Assembly (NCBI GenBank): GCA_027483795.1 | Contig: JAIXTT010000005.1 | Coordinates: 32,744 to 96,743 of the forward strand | Reading direction: 5' to 3' | Length of the DNA: 64,000 nucleotides | Origin: Hyphomicrobiales bacterium | GTDB lineage: Bacteria; Pseudomonadota; Alphaproteobacteria; Rhizobiales; Beijerinckiaceae | Shown here: in pieces, positions 17,531 through 26,289 of the stretch | Numbering within the stretch: the first letter of the stretch is position 1 | Layout of the letters: the number at the start of each line of letters is the position of its first letter | Made by a program: the position numbers and the translations under genes | The notes under the pieces: model-generated | The model's database searches: none | Seen by the model: only the letters and a program-made list of their open reading frames with translations | Told to the model about the DNA's origin: nothing

Positions 17531-18466
17531 ATGCGTTCCGAGCGTTCCGCCGTCACCGGCTATGCCGCCAATCCTCTCGATCGTCGCGCCGCGGAGCGCG
17601 ATTCCGCCGAACGCTTCGCCGCCTGGAAGGCCGATCCCGCCGCCCGCACCCTGCTTGTCGCCGGCGACGCGCCGATTCTTCGCGATACGGGCAACGGCCT
17701 CGACGCCTTCTTCGACCTCGCCGCCGCCGAACGGATCGGCGCCGTGAGGGAGACGGTCTTTCTGGGCACGGACGCCCGCGGACCCGTCTTCGGCATGCTG
17801 ATCGATGCGATGGAACCGGAGACGGTGCAGGGCCTCAACGACGTGGTGAGCGTCGATCTGCGCAGCCTCGCGGTGGAAGGGCGGCTCGATCCGGAGACGC
17901 TGGGCATCTACAGCGAGGGGAAAAGCCTGCTCGACTGGCATCGTCGCCACGGCTTCTGCGCGCGTTGCGGCGCGCGGACCGCGCTCGCCGCAGGCGGCTG
18001 GCGGCGCGAATGCGCGGGCTGCGGGGCGCAGCATTTCCCCCGCACCGATCCGGTCGCGATCATGCTCGCCGTCAAGGGAGAGCGCTGCGTCCTCGGCCGG
18101 CAGGCGCGGTTCGCGCCCGGCGTCTATTCCTGCCTCGCGGGCTTCATCGAGCCGGGCGAGACCATGGAGGACGCGGTCCGTCGCGAACTCTTCGAGGAAT
18201 CCGGCATCCGCACGGGCAAGGTCCGCTATCTGGCCTCGCAGCCTTGGCCCTTCCCCTCGTCCCTGATGATCGGCTGCATCGCCGAGGCGCTCGGGGAGGA
18301 ACTGGTCGTCGACCATGAGGAGCTGGAGGATTGCCGCTGGTTCACCCGCGAGGACGTGCGCGGCATGCTCTCCGGAAAGCATCCCGACGGCTATGTCTGC
18401 CCGCCGCCGATCGCGATCGCGCATCACCTGCTGCGGGCATGGGCGGTGGACGACGAGACGCCGTGA
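17531..18466 (+). CDS. nudC: NAD(+) diphosphatase / NudC Nudix hydrolase
   Basis: A 311-residue NudC. It has a zinc ribbon (C143, C146, C161, C164), a Nudix box at about residues 204-226 (GFIEPGETMEDAVRRELFEE and onward) and the NudC motif SQPWPFPSSLM just after it. NudC hydrolyses NAD(H) to NMN and AMP and can remove NAD caps from RNA. The start at 17531 is preceded by GAAGAAGAG. It ends 3 bases before a convergent regulator gene. Confidence 0.95.
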   Translation: MRSERSAVTGYAANPLDRRAAERDSAERFAAWKADPAARTLLVAGDAPILRDTGNGLDAFFDLAAAERIGAVRETVFLGTDARGPVFGMLIDAMEPETVQGLNDVVSVDLRSLAVEGRLDPETLGIYSEGKSLLDWHRRHGFCARCGARTALAAGGWRRECAGCGAQHFPRTDPVAIMLAVKGERCVLGRQARFAPGVYSCLAGFIEPGETMEDAVRRELFEESGIRTGKVRYLASQPWPFPSSLMIGCIAEALGEELVVDHEELEDCRWFTREDVRGMLSGKHPDGYVCPPPIAIAHHLLRAWAVDDETP

Positions 18467-18469
18467 GGC

Positions 18470-18856
18470 TCAGGCGAGCGCCGCCAGCGCGGCCTTGACG
18501 TCGTAGCGATCGCCGTCCGAGCCCATGATGCTCGCGGCCCGGCGCCCGAAGGCGGCAAAGGCCGTGCGGAGCTTTGCCGTCGGCTTCACGATGCTGTTGC
18601 GCTTGTCGCGCGGGTCTCGGGTCACCTCGATCAGCCCGTCGCCCTGCAGGTCCCGGAAAATCTGGCGCATATAGCTGGGGCTGTAGGGCAGCAGCGCGTT
18701 GATCGCCTTGATGTTGAGCGACGTGCTCGTCTCGTCGGCCGCCATGATCAGCACGACCATGTCGTATGTCACGAAGGTCTCGCAGAACGGCAGCAGTTCG
18801 CGAACCGCTTGACGCAGCGTCATGAGTTGGGAAGCGCCGGCTGTTTTGTTGTTCAT
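18470..18856 (-). CDS. MarR-like winged-helix regulator
   Basis: A protein of about 128 residues. After an N-terminal helix it has a winged-helix core: LNIKAINALLPYSPSYMRQIFRDLQGDGLI (read as two helices) followed by a wing with EVTRDPRDKRNSIVKPT, which matches the MarR pattern of DxRDxR in the wing. The ligand and targets are unknown. The ATG at 18856 is the most likely start, though an upstream in-frame codon would add 22 residues. The region upstream (18857-19104, 248 bases) is less GC-rich than the genes and may hold its promoter; no defined element was recognised. Confidence 0.6.
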   Translation of the reverse strand: MNNKTAGASQLMTLRQAVRELLPFCETFVTYDMVVLIMAADETSTSLNIKAINALLPYSPSYMRQIFRDLQGDGLIEVTRDPRDKRNSIVKPTAKLRTAFAAFGRRAASIMGSDGDRYDVKAALAALA

Positions 18857-19104
18857 TCGATCATCGACATAGCCGTTTATCGGCGCTTTAAAGTGTTTGC
18901 GCACCGAATCGAAGCACTGCACTTGTAATCACTACGTACAGCGACCGTTAATGAGTGCAACAACTTATCTACACAACCGGGAGGTAGGATGCGCCCGATC
19001 CGGGTTTCGAACGCGGCACCGCGTCATCCGTTCCCCTTCCGGCAACGAATTCCTTGAGATCGCGGGGAGGCGGGGTGACGGCGCGGTACGCCCTTCGGAG
19101 GGCG

Positions 19105-19974
19105 TCAGCGGTCGCCGGGCGGCGTTTCCTGACGGAAAGGATGTGCCGGATAGCAGCCGAGGATCGTGACTTCCTTCGAGAAGAAGGCGAGTTCCTCGAG
19201 CGCGAGCTTGAGGCCGGGATCCTCGGGATGCCCGTCGACGTCGGCGAGGAATTGGGTCGCCGAGAACTCGCCGTCGACCATGTAGCTTTCGAGCTTGGTC
19301 ATGTTGACGCCGTTCGTCGCGAAGCCGCCGAGCGCCTTGTAGAGCGCGGCCGGAACGTTGCGCACGCGGAAGAGGAAGGTCGTGACGGTCGGTCCGTTCC
19401 CGGGCGCGGCCCAATCGGGCGTCTTGGACAGGACGACGAAGCGCGTCGTGTTGTGCGCTTCATCCTCGACGTCGCGGGCGAGCACGTCGAGCCCGTAGAT
19501 CTCCGCGGCAAGGGCGGTGGCGAGCGACGCGCGCGTCGGATCCTTCGATTCCGCGACCTCGCGCGCCGAGCCCGCCGTGTCGCCCGCCACCACGGGCTTC
19601 AGCCCATGCTTTCGGATGATCTTGCGGCACTGGCCGAGGGCATGGACATGGCTGTGCACGGTGCGGAGCGTCTGCAGCGTCGCCCCCGGAATCGCGCAGA
19701 GCTGGAAATGGATCGGCAGGAAGTATTCGCCGACGATGTGCAGCCCGGATTTCGGCAGGAAATGGTGGATGTCGGCGACGCGGCCGGCGATCGAATTCTC
19801 GATCGGGATCATGCCCAGCCCGGCCGTGCCGTCGCCGATGGACGCGAAGGCGTCCTCGAAGGAGGCGCAGGGCAGGGGCGTCCAGTCCGGGAACATGTCC
19901 CGGCAGGCGATGTCGGAATTGGCGCCCGGCTCGCCCTGATAGGCGATGACCTGTTTCACGGTCGTCTTCGGCAT
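19105..19974 (-). CDS. pheA: Prephenate dehydratase
   Basis: A 289-residue monofunctional prephenate dehydratase with no fused chorismate mutase. The catalytic domain opens with AYQGEPGANSD and carries the essential NTTRF motif. The C-terminal ACT domain (about residues 195-280) has GVNMTKLESYMVDGEF, the alphaproteobacterial form of the phenylalanine-binding site. It makes phenylpyruvate for phenylalanine synthesis. It starts one base after the kdsB stop, so the two are co-transcribed. Confidence 0.96.
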   Translation of the reverse strand: MPKTTVKQVIAYQGEPGANSDIACRDMFPDWTPLPCASFEDAFASIGDGTAGLGMIPIENSIAGRVADIHHFLPKSGLHIVGEYFLPIHFQLCAIPGATLQTLRTVHSHVHALGQCRKIIRKHGLKPVVAGDTAGSAREVAESKDPTRASLATALAAEIYGLDVLARDVEDEAHNTTRFVVLSKTPDWAAPGNGPTVTTFLFRVRNVPAALYKALGGFATNGVNMTKLESYMVDGEFSATQFLADVDGHPEDPGLKLALEELAFFSKEVTILGCYPAHPFRQETPPGDR

Positions 19975-19975
19975 G

Positions 19976-20719
19976 TCAGTGGCTCCGGCGCGCGGCGAGG
20001 ATCGCCCGGGCGCGTTCGAGGTCGTGCGGGGTGTCGACCCCGAGCGGGACGTCGTCGACGATGACGACGTCGATGCGCATCCCGGCTTCCAGTGCGCGCA
20101 GCTGTTCGAGCCTTTCGCGGGTCTCGAGCGGCGAGGGCGGCAACGCGACGAAGCGCTCCAGCGCCTTCCTGCGATAGGCGTAGAGGCCGACGTGATGATA
20201 CAGCGGTCCCGGCCCCGTCGGCGCGGTCGCGCGGGTGAAATAGAGCGCGCGCAGACGTCCCGGCCCGATCGGCGTCGCGATCGGCTTCACCACGTTCGGG
20301 TTCGCCTTCTCATGCTCGTCGGTGATTTCGACGGCGAGCGTGGCGATGTCGACCGCGGGATCGGACAGGGGCGGAACGGAAGCGGCGATGGCTTTCGGAT
20401 CGATGGTCGGCAGGTCGCCCTGTACGTTGACGACCACGTCGTGGCGCCCTTCCGGATCGAAGATCTCGAGGGCTTCGAAGATGCGGTCCGAACCCGAGGG
20501 ATGATCGGCGCGGGTCAGGACCGCGACGCCGCCGACCTTGGCGAGGGCCTCGACGATCAGAGGCTCGTCGGTCGCCACCACGACGGGTCCGACGCCCGAT
20601 TCCACGGCGCGCCGCCAGACATGCACGATCATCGGCTCGCCGAGAATGTCCGCCAGAGGCTTGTTCGGGAGACGCGTCGACGCCATGCGGGCCGGGATCA
20701 GGATGACGGGGTCTGACAT
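19976..20719 (-). CDS. kdsB: 3-deoxy-manno-octulosonate cytidylyltransferase
   Basis: A 247-residue CMP-Kdo synthetase. It has the N-terminal nucleotide loop [26 protein letters not shown], and [12 protein letters not shown], then NVQGDLPTI with the metal-binding aspartate. CMP-Kdo is needed for lipopolysaccharide core synthesis in the cytoplasm. The start at 20719 begins MSDPV; a longer in-frame start adds 15 Ser-rich residues without family support. It is divergent from cycM, an arrangement common in alphaproteobacteria. Confidence 0.96.
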   Translation of the reverse strand: MSDPVILIPARMASTRLPNKPLADILGEPMIVHVWRRAVESGVGPVVVATDEPLIVEALAKVGGVAVLTRADHPSGSDRIFEALEIFDPEGRHDVVVNVQGDLPTIDPKAIAASVPPLSDPAVDIATLAVEITDEHEKANPNVVKPIATPIGPGRLRALYFTRATAPTGPGPLYHHVGLYAYRRKALERFVALPPSPLETRERLEQLRALEAGMRIDVVIVDDVPLGVDTPHDLERARAILAARRSH

Positions 20720-20887
20720 GGACGAGGCACCGGAGGACGAGGGAGAAGCGGCAAAAGGTATCAAGGGCGCGCGTGCTTATACGAGTTGCCAAGCGCGCGG
20801 CAAAGCAGGTAATCATCCGCCCGGTCGCGACCCGGCGGCCGTTCTGAGCGCGGGTTTCGCCCGCGTCGGCGTTTCGGAGCTCTCGGC

Positions 20888-21415
20888 ATGGATTCCTTCG
20901 AGTTTAACAAGATCGCGGGCGCCGTTCTCGGCACCCTGCTCTTCGCGATGGGCATCGGCATCGTCGCCGACATGATCTACAAGCCGAAGGGGCCCGTGGT
21001 CGCGGGTTACGAGCTGCCCTCCGCCGAAGCCGCGCCCGTCAAGACCGCGGCCGCCGCGCCCGCCGCCGCCGCCGCGCCGATCGCCGAGCGTCTCGCCTCC
21101 GCCGACGCCAAGCGCGGCGAAGCGGGCGCCCGCGCCTGCGCGTCCTGCCACGCCTTCGAGAAGGGCGGCGCCAACAAGATCGGTCCGGCGCTCCACGGCG
21201 TCGCGGACCGCGTGAAGGGCGCCGTCGCGGGCTTCGGCTATTCCGCAGCGCTCAAGGCGCGCGCCGCGCAGGGCGAGAAGTGGGACGCCGCCGCGCTCGA
21301 CGGATTCATCAACAATCCCAAGGCCTATCTGCCCGGCACGTCGATGGGCTATTCCGGCCTCGCCGATCCGGCACGCCGCGCCGACATGGTAGCCTATCTC
21401 CTGTCGCTCAAATAA
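20888..21415 (+). CDS. cycM: Membrane-anchored cytochrome c (CycM-like)
   Basis: A 175-residue class I cytochrome c. An uncleaved N-terminal helix (about residues 10-30) anchors it to the inner membrane. An Ala/Pro-rich linker follows, then the haem domain with CASCH (C84, C87, H88) and the axial M153 in PGTSMGY. CycM carries electrons from the bc1 complex to the terminal oxidase. A perfect hairpin (GCGGG-TTTC-CCCGC region, about 20851-20867) lies in the upstream gap. A terminator follows. Confidence 0.93.
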   Translation: MDSFEFNKIAGAVLGTLLFAMGIGIVADMIYKPKGPVVAGYELPSAEAAPVKTAAAAPAAAAAPIAERLASADAKRGEAGARACASCHAFEKGGANKIGPALHGVADRVKGAVAGFGYSAALKARAAQGEKWDAAALDGFINNPKAYLPGTSMGYSGLADPARRADMVAYLLSLK

Positions 21416-21440
21416 GTCTCCGACCCGAGGGTCGTGCGAA

Positions 21441-21463
21441 GGGCGCCTCCGGGCGCCCTTTTT
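21441..21463 (+). terminator. Terminator of cycM
   Basis: A perfect 7-bp stem (GGGCGCC and GGCGCCC, loop TCCG) is followed by five T residues, 26 bases after the cycM stop. Confidence 0.9.
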
Positions 21464-21499
21464 CGTTTCGTGATCGTACGGCCGCGCTATGCTTGCGCC

Positions 21500-23245
21500 A
21501 TGAAGCCCTTCTTCGCCCGGTCCGCCTTTCTCCTCGTCGCAGCCCTCGCGACCGCCGTTCCGGCGCGGGCGCAGATGCCCGTCGCGCCCGAGGCGGCGAC
21601 CGGACGGTCCGTGCGATCGACCGCCGAGGCGACGCGCTTCATGACCGCCGCCGCCAATCCCCTCGCCGCCGAGGCGGGGCGGGAGATCCTGCGCCGGGGC
21701 GGCGGCGCGGTCGACGCCGCCATCGCGATGCAGCTCGTGCTGAACGTCGTCGAGCCGCAAAGCTCCGGCATCGGCGGCGGAGCCTTCATTCTCTTCTGGA
21801 GCGCGCGCGACAAGCGCCTGCGGAGTTTCGACGGCCGCGAGACCGCACCCGCCGCGGCCGCGCCGGACCGCTTCATGAGGCCGGACGGCACGCCCGTTCC
21901 CTTCCGCGAAGCGGTCGCGGGCGGCCGGTCGGTCGGCGTGCCCGGGACCCTGCGGGCGCTCGAGGCGGCCCATGCGGCGGGCGGGCGACTGCCTTGGGCC
22001 GTGCTTTTCGAACCCGCCGTCCGGCTCGCCGAAGAGGGCTTCGCGGTCTCTCCGCGTCTCGCCGGGCTCCTCGCCCGCGAAACCGTCCTGCGCAACGATC
22101 CGCGGGCCGCCGCCGTGTTCTTCGAAGCCGACGGCACGCCGAAGCGGGCGGGGGCCGTCCTGCGCAATCCGGCCTTGGCGCGGACCTTCCGGACGCTGGC
22201 CGCCGAGGGCGCGGCCGCGCTGCATGACGGCCCGATCGCCGAAGACGTCGTCGCCGCGGTGCGGGCGCATGCCTCCGCGCCCGGCGACCTCTCGCGCGAC
22301 GATCTGCGCCGCTACCGCGCCGTCGAGCGCGAACCCGTCTGCGGCCCCTATCGCGGGCGGCGCGTGTGCAGCATGGGGCCGCCGAGTTCGGGCGGCGTCG
22401 CGCTGCTGCAGATCCTCGCGGCGCTGGAGCCGCATGATCTCGCCGCGCTCGGGCCCGTGCCCGAGGCCGGGCACCTGATCGCCGAAGCCTCCCGCCTCGC
22501 CTTCGCGGACCGCAATCTCCATCTCGCCGATCCCGATTTCGTCTCGGTGCCCGTGGAAGGACTGCTCGACGCCGACTATCTCGCCCGGCGGGCGCGGCTC
22601 GTCGATCCCGCCCGCTCCATGGGCACGGCGGCTCCCGGCGATCCGCCGCGGCGTCGGGCCGAGCCGCGTGCCGCCTCGGCGGAGGAGGAGACGGGCACGA
22701 GCCATCTCGTCGCCGTCGACGCGGAAGGCGACGTCGTGTCCATGACGACCACGATCGAGGACGCCTTCGGCTCCCGGGTCATGACGGAGGGCGGCTTCCT
22801 CCTGAACAATCAGCTCACCGACTTCTCCTTCCGCCCGGTGATCGACGGGCGGCGCGTCGCCAATGCGCTGGAGCCCGGCAAGCGCCCGCGCAGTTCGATG
22901 GCCCCGACGATCGTGTTCGACGCCGAAGGACGGCCCGTGCTCGCGCTCGGTTCGGCGGGCGGGGCGCTGATCATCGGATATGTCGCCAAGACGCTGGTCG
23001 CGATCCTCGATTGGGACATGGATCCGCAGCGGGCGGCGGATTTCGGGAACATCGGCAATCTCAACGGCCCCGTCCTGCTCGAGGCGGGGGGCGAGACCGC
23101 CGCTTGGAAGGCTCGGCTCGAAGCGTTCGGCCATGCCGTCACGACGGGCGACATGACCTCCGGCACGCAAGTCGTGGTGATCGCTCCCGGTCGGCTGAGG
23201 GGCGGCGCCGACGGCCGCCGCGAGGGCGTCGCGGTCGGCGATTGA
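21500..23245 (+). CDS. ggt: Gamma-glutamyltransferase
   Basis: A 581-residue precursor with a signal peptide ending near VPARA-QM, so it is exported. It is expected to self-cleave before T400 in the motif TGTSHLVAVD, making the new N-terminal nucleophile of the small subunit. Family marks include MTAAANPLAAEAG, GIGGGAFILF and GPPSSGGVALLQIL near the large subunit's end. Glycine-rich substrate loop sequence ALGSAGGALII is near the C-terminus. It transfers or hydrolyses gamma-glutamyl groups of glutathione in the periplasm. Confidence 0.93.
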   Translation: MKPFFARSAFLLVAALATAVPARAQMPVAPEAATGRSVRSTAEATRFMTAAANPLAAEAGREILRRGGGAVDAAIAMQLVLNVVEPQSSGIGGGAFILFWSARDKRLRSFDGRETAPAAAAPDRFMRPDGTPVPFREAVAGGRSVGVPGTLRALEAAHAAGGRLPWAVLFEPAVRLAEEGFAVSPRLAGLLARETVLRNDPRAAAVFFEADGTPKRAGAVLRNPALARTFRTLAAEGAAALHDGPIAEDVVAAVRAHASAPGDLSRDDLRRYRAVEREPVCGPYRGRRVCSMGPPSSGGVALLQILAALEPHDLAALGPVPEAGHLIAEASRLAFADRNLHLADPDFVSVPVEGLLDADYLARRARLVDPARSMGTAAPGDPPRRRAEPRAASAEEETGTSHLVAVDAEGDVVSMTTTIEDAFGSRVMTEGGFLLNNQLTDFSFRPVIDGRRVANALEPGKRPRSSMAPTIVFDAEGRPVLALGSAGGALIIGYVAKTLVAILDWDMDPQRAADFGNIGNLNGPVLLEAGGETAAWKARLEAFGHAVTTGDMTSGTQVVVIAPGRLRGGADGRREGVAVGD

Positions 23246-23250
23246 GGCGC

Positions 23251-23493
23251 TGTATTCCATCCATCATCCGGAACTTCCGCGAGAACGCCCGGACCAACGC
23301 CGATCTGATGTCGTCCGTGAGCGCCGCCGTCGAGGAGACCGAGGCGACGGTCACGGAGATCAACGCCTCGATGGAGCAGCTCGGCTCCGTGGGCCGGTCC
23401 AACGCGGCCTCCACCGAGGAGCTCGCCGCCACGATGAACGACCTCGCCTCGGTGGCCGACCGGATGCGCAAGCAGGTCGACGCGATCGCCTGA
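23251..23493 (+). pseudogene. Remnant of a methyl-accepting chemotaxis protein C-terminus
   Basis: About 80 in-frame codons read NFRENARTNADLMSSVSAAV and on through VEETEATVTEINASM and TEELAATMNDLASVADRM to a stop at 23491. This heptad-rich sequence is typical of the end of a chemoreceptor signalling hairpin. There is no upstream reading frame for a sensor, HAMP domain or hairpin tip, since the preceding DNA is the ggt gene in another frame. The piece abuts the ggt stop and ends one base from the convergent hydrolase stop. It looks like the 3' end of a deleted receptor gene. A short translated product from ATG at 23308 cannot be excluded. Confidence 0.6.
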
Positions 23494-24261
23494 TCAGGCG
23501 ATCGCCTCCACCGCGGAGATCAGGCGGGCGACGTCCTCGTCGCGGCTGAGCCGATGATCGCCGTCCTTGATGAGGGTGATCACGGCCTCGTCGCCGGGCA
23601 GGTGTTCGAGCAACTTCATCGCGTGCCGCCACGGGACGTCCGGGTCCTGCATGCCCTGCAGGACATGCACCGGGCAGCCCGGCAGGATCGGTGCGCCGAA
23701 CAGAAGGTTGTTCCGTCCGTCCTCGATCAGTCCGCGCGTGATCGGATAGGGGTCGCCATAGGCGGAGGGGCGCAGGAAGACGCCCTTCTCCCGGATCTCC
23801 TCGCGCACGGGCTCCGGAAAATGCTCCCACATCAACCGTTCCGTGAAATCCACGGCCGGGGCGATCAGGACGAGGCCCGCGGGCGGGGGAAGACCGCGCC
23901 GCGCCCTCTCCCGCGCAACGAGCAGCGCGATCCAACCGCCCATCGACGAGCCGACGAGAATCGGCGCATCCGCGACCTGGGCGTCGAGAACGGCGAGTGC
24001 GTCCTGCGTCCAGCGCGAGATCGTCCCGTCCTCGAAGCGCCCTCCCGATTCGCCGTGGCCGGAATAGTCGAACCGCACGAAAGCGCGCCCGTTCCGTTCG
24101 GCCCGACCGTCGAGCGCGGCGGCCTTGGTCGCGAGCATGTCGGAGCGGAAGCCGCCGAGCCAGACGACGGTGGGCCCGCGCCCGTCGCGGCGACGAAAGG
24201 CGATGCGACGAAGATCGGGGCCGGCGCCCACGTCCAGAAATTGCGGATCGGCTGCGGTCAT
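23494..24261 (-). CDS. Alpha/beta hydrolase
   Basis: A 255-residue alpha/beta hydrolase. It has the oxyanion region VVWLGGFRSDM, an FDYSGHGESGG strand-loop, the nucleophile elbow GSSMGG and a C-terminal HRLSRDED segment with the catalytic histidine in GDH. It matches the ABHD10/YfbB-like group of soluble esterases or thioesterases common in alphaproteobacteria; the substrate is unknown. The start at 24261 has AGGTGTAGG upstream and is divergent from a glycosyltransferase gene. Confidence 0.85.
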   Translation of the reverse strand: MTAADPQFLDVGAGPDLRRIAFRRRDGRGPTVVWLGGFRSDMLATKAAALDGRAERNGRAFVRFDYSGHGESGGRFEDGTISRWTQDALAVLDAQVADAPILVGSSMGGWIALLVARERARRGLPPPAGLVLIAPAVDFTERLMWEHFPEPVREEIREKGVFLRPSAYGDPYPITRGLIEDGRNNLLFGAPILPGCPVHVLQGMQDPDVPWRHAMKLLEHLPGDEAVITLIKDGDHRLSRDEDVARLISAVEAIA

Positions 24262-24310
24262 CCTACACCTGTGACATGATTCCGCGTCCCTTACACCGCC
24301 CGCAGACCTG

Positions 24311-25549
24311 ATGCGATACGTCGCGCAGAACCCCTTCGCAGCCGCCGGCCGCTCGCCGCTCGCCGGTCGGACGGTGCTGCAGGTCGTCCCCGAACTCGAC
24401 GCGGGCGGCGTCGAGCGCACCGCCGTCGACGTGGCCGAAGGCATCGCGGCCGCGGGCGCCCGCGCGCTGGTGGCCACCGAAGGCGGTCGTCTCGTCGGGG
24501 AACTGCAGGCGAAGGGCGGAGTCTGGATCCCGTTCCCGGCGAAGAGCAAGAACCCCCTGCGCATGGTCCTCAACGTCCGCGACCTCGTCGGCATCTGCCG
24601 CGAGGAAGGCGTCGATCTGATCCATGCGCGGTCCCGCGCACCGGCTTGGAGCGCGCTCGCCGCCGCGCGGCTGCTGGGCATTCCCTTCGTCACGACCTAT
24701 GCGGGCAGCTATTCGGGCCGCACCGCGGTCAAGCTGCTCTACAATTCGGTGATGGCCCGCGGCGATGCCGTGATCGCCAATTCGCATTACACCGAAGGCC
24801 TGATCGCCCGGAACCATCCCTTCGCGGGGGATCGCGTCCGCGTCATCCATCGCGGCACGGATCTGCGCGCCTTCTCCCCCTCGGCCGTCGCCGCCGAACG
24901 CGTCGACCGTCTGCGCCGCGCCTGGGGTCTCGGGCCCGATACGCGCATGATCCTCCTCGCCGCCCGGCTCACCGCGTGGAAGGGCCAGAAGGTGCTGATC
25001 GAAGCGACGCGCAGGCTCCTCGATGCGGGCGTCCGCGACGTCGCCGTCGTCTTGGCCGGCGATCCGCAGGGACGCGAGGCCTATGTCCGCGAACTCGACG
25101 ATCTCGTCGCGGCGCTCGATCTTCGCGGCGTCGTGCGCCGCGTCGGCCATTGCAGCGACATGCCCGCCGCGCTGCTCGGCGCGGCGGTATTGGCCGTCCC
25201 CTCCACCGAGCCCGAGGCCTTCGGCCGTTCCGCGGTCGAGGCGCAGGCGCTCGGGACGCCCGTCGTCGTCAGCGATCTCGGCGCCGTTCCCGAAACGGTG
25301 CTCGCGCCGCCCCTGACGCCGGCGTCGGGCCGCACCGGCTGGCGCGTGCCGCCCGGCGATCCGGAGGCGCTCGCCGTCGCGTTGCGCGACGCTCTGGCGC
25401 TCGGCCCGAGCGCGCGCGACGCCATGGCCGAACGCGCCCGCCGCCATGTCGAGGAGCATTTCTCGCTCGACGGCATGGTCGCCCGGACGCTCGACGTCTA
25501 TGGAGCGTTGCTCGCCCGCCGCACGCAGCGGAAAGAGATGCCTCGCTGA
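24311..25549 (+). CDS. GT4-family glycosyltransferase
   Basis: A 412-residue GT-B enzyme. The N-terminal half has the acceptor loop [20 protein letters not shown]. The C-terminal half has [18 protein letters not shown] and the nucleotide-sugar EX7E motif ([11 protein letters not shown]). It is probably involved in surface polysaccharide or lipopolysaccharide synthesis, but donor and acceptor cannot be told. No other polysaccharide genes flank it, so it is an isolated transferase. Confidence 0.88.
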   Translation: MRYVAQNPFAAAGRSPLAGRTVLQVVPELDAGGVERTAVDVAEGIAAAGARALVATEGGRLVGELQAKGGVWIPFPAKSKNPLRMVLNVRDLVGICREEGVDLIHARSRAPAWSALAAARLLGIPFVTTYAGSYSGRTAVKLLYNSVMARGDAVIANSHYTEGLIARNHPFAGDRVRVIHRGTDLRAFSPSAVAAERVDRLRRAWGLGPDTRMILLAARLTAWKGQKVLIEATRRLLDAGVRDVAVVLAGDPQGREAYVRELDDLVAALDLRGVVRRVGHCSDMPAALLGAAVLAVPSTEPEAFGRSAVEAQALGTPVVVSDLGAVPETVLAPPLTPASGRTGWRVPPGDPEALAVALRDALALGPSARDAMAERARRHVEEHFSLDGMVARTLDVYGALLARRTQRKEMPR

Positions 25550-25650
25550 ACGGTCATCGGTTGACTTCCATGCCGGTTCTGCGAGTTTTCCCTGTCGTCG
25601 ACAGGCAGGGGCGGTGCGCTTTACGACGACACGAGGCGCAGCCCCTCAAC

Positions 25651-25667
25651 AGGAGATTCGAGCCATT
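25651..25667 (+). promoter_or_regulatory. infC ribosome site and AUU start
   Basis: AGGAG at 25651-25655 is spaced 9 bases from ATT at 25665. The next in-frame ATG (25677) would be 21 bases from AGGAG, too far. An AUU start is the known autoregulatory device of infC: IF-3 itself rejects non-standard start codons. Confidence 0.7.
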
Positions 25668-26207
25668 CGCAGACCGATGAGAGCCGCGCCCGTGCCCCAG
25701 AAGGAGGGCCCGCGCGCCAACCGCGACATCCGCGGCGTTCGTGAAGTTCAATTGATCGACGAGACGGGCGGCAACCGCGGCGTGATGCCGTTTTTCGATG
25801 CCCTGCGTCTCGCGGAGGAAGCGGGCCTCGATCTCGTGGAGATTTCGCCGAATTCGGCGCCGCCCGTCTGCAAGATCCTCGATTACGGCCGCTTCAAATT
25901 CGACCAGCAGAAGAAGGCGGCCGAAGCCCGCAAGAAGCAGAAGACCGTCGAGGTCAAGGAGATCAAGCTTCGCCCGGGCATCGACGACCATGACTACGAG
26001 GTCAAGATGAAGGCCGTCCGCCGCTTCTTCGAAGAGGGCGACAAGGTCAAGATCACGCTTCGCTTCCGCGGCCGCGAGATGGCGCATCAGGATCTCGGCG
26101 TGAAGGTTCTCGAGCGCGTCCGTCAGGAAATGGGCGATGTCGCGAAGGTCGAGTCCGAGCCGATGCTCGAAGGCCGCCAGATGGTGATGATCATGGCCCC
26201 GCGCTGA
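25665..26207 (+). CDS. infC: Translation initiation factor IF-3
   Basis: A 180-residue IF-3. The N-domain has [20 protein letters not shown] and [21 protein letters not shown]; the lysine-rich linker and the C-domain with [20 protein letters not shown] and [13 protein letters not shown] follow. It binds the 30S subunit and checks start codons. I place the start at ATT 25665 on ribosome-site spacing, so translation reads (M)[17 protein letters not shown] at 25561 may be part of its promoter. A strong terminator follows; rpmI and rplT, which usually follow infC, do not. Confidence 0.95.
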   Translation: MRRPMRAAPVPQKEGPRANRDIRGVREVQLIDETGGNRGVMPFFDALRLAEEAGLDLVEISPNSAPPVCKILDYGRFKFDQQKKAAEARKKQKTVEVKEIKLRPGIDDHDYEVKMKAVRRFFEEGDKVKITLRFRGREMAHQDLGVKVLERVRQEMGDVAKVESEPMLEGRQMVMIMAPR

Positions 26208-26230
26208 GCGGCGCGTCGGATCGAAGCATC

Positions 26231-26260
26231 AAAAAAGCCCGGCGCGAGCCGGGCTTTTTT
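26231..26260. terminator. Bidirectional terminator between infC and motB
   Basis: AAAAAA-GCCCGGC-GCGA-GCCGGGC-TTTTTT is a perfect stem flanked by A and T runs. It can end infC (plus) and the convergent motB operon (minus). Confidence 0.93.
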
Positions 26261-26289
26261 CATCGAGGGGCCTCGAGCGGGCGATCGTT

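Noticed and set aside
18990..19015. A tRNA T-arm-like string (GGTTTCGAAC) in the gap near the MarR-like gene
   Set aside because: No acceptor stem, D arm or anticodon arm can be built around it.
20813..23260. A long minus-strand open frame opposite cycM and ggt
   Set aside because: Same reason: antisense to well-supported genes, Arg/Gly-rich composition, no domain.
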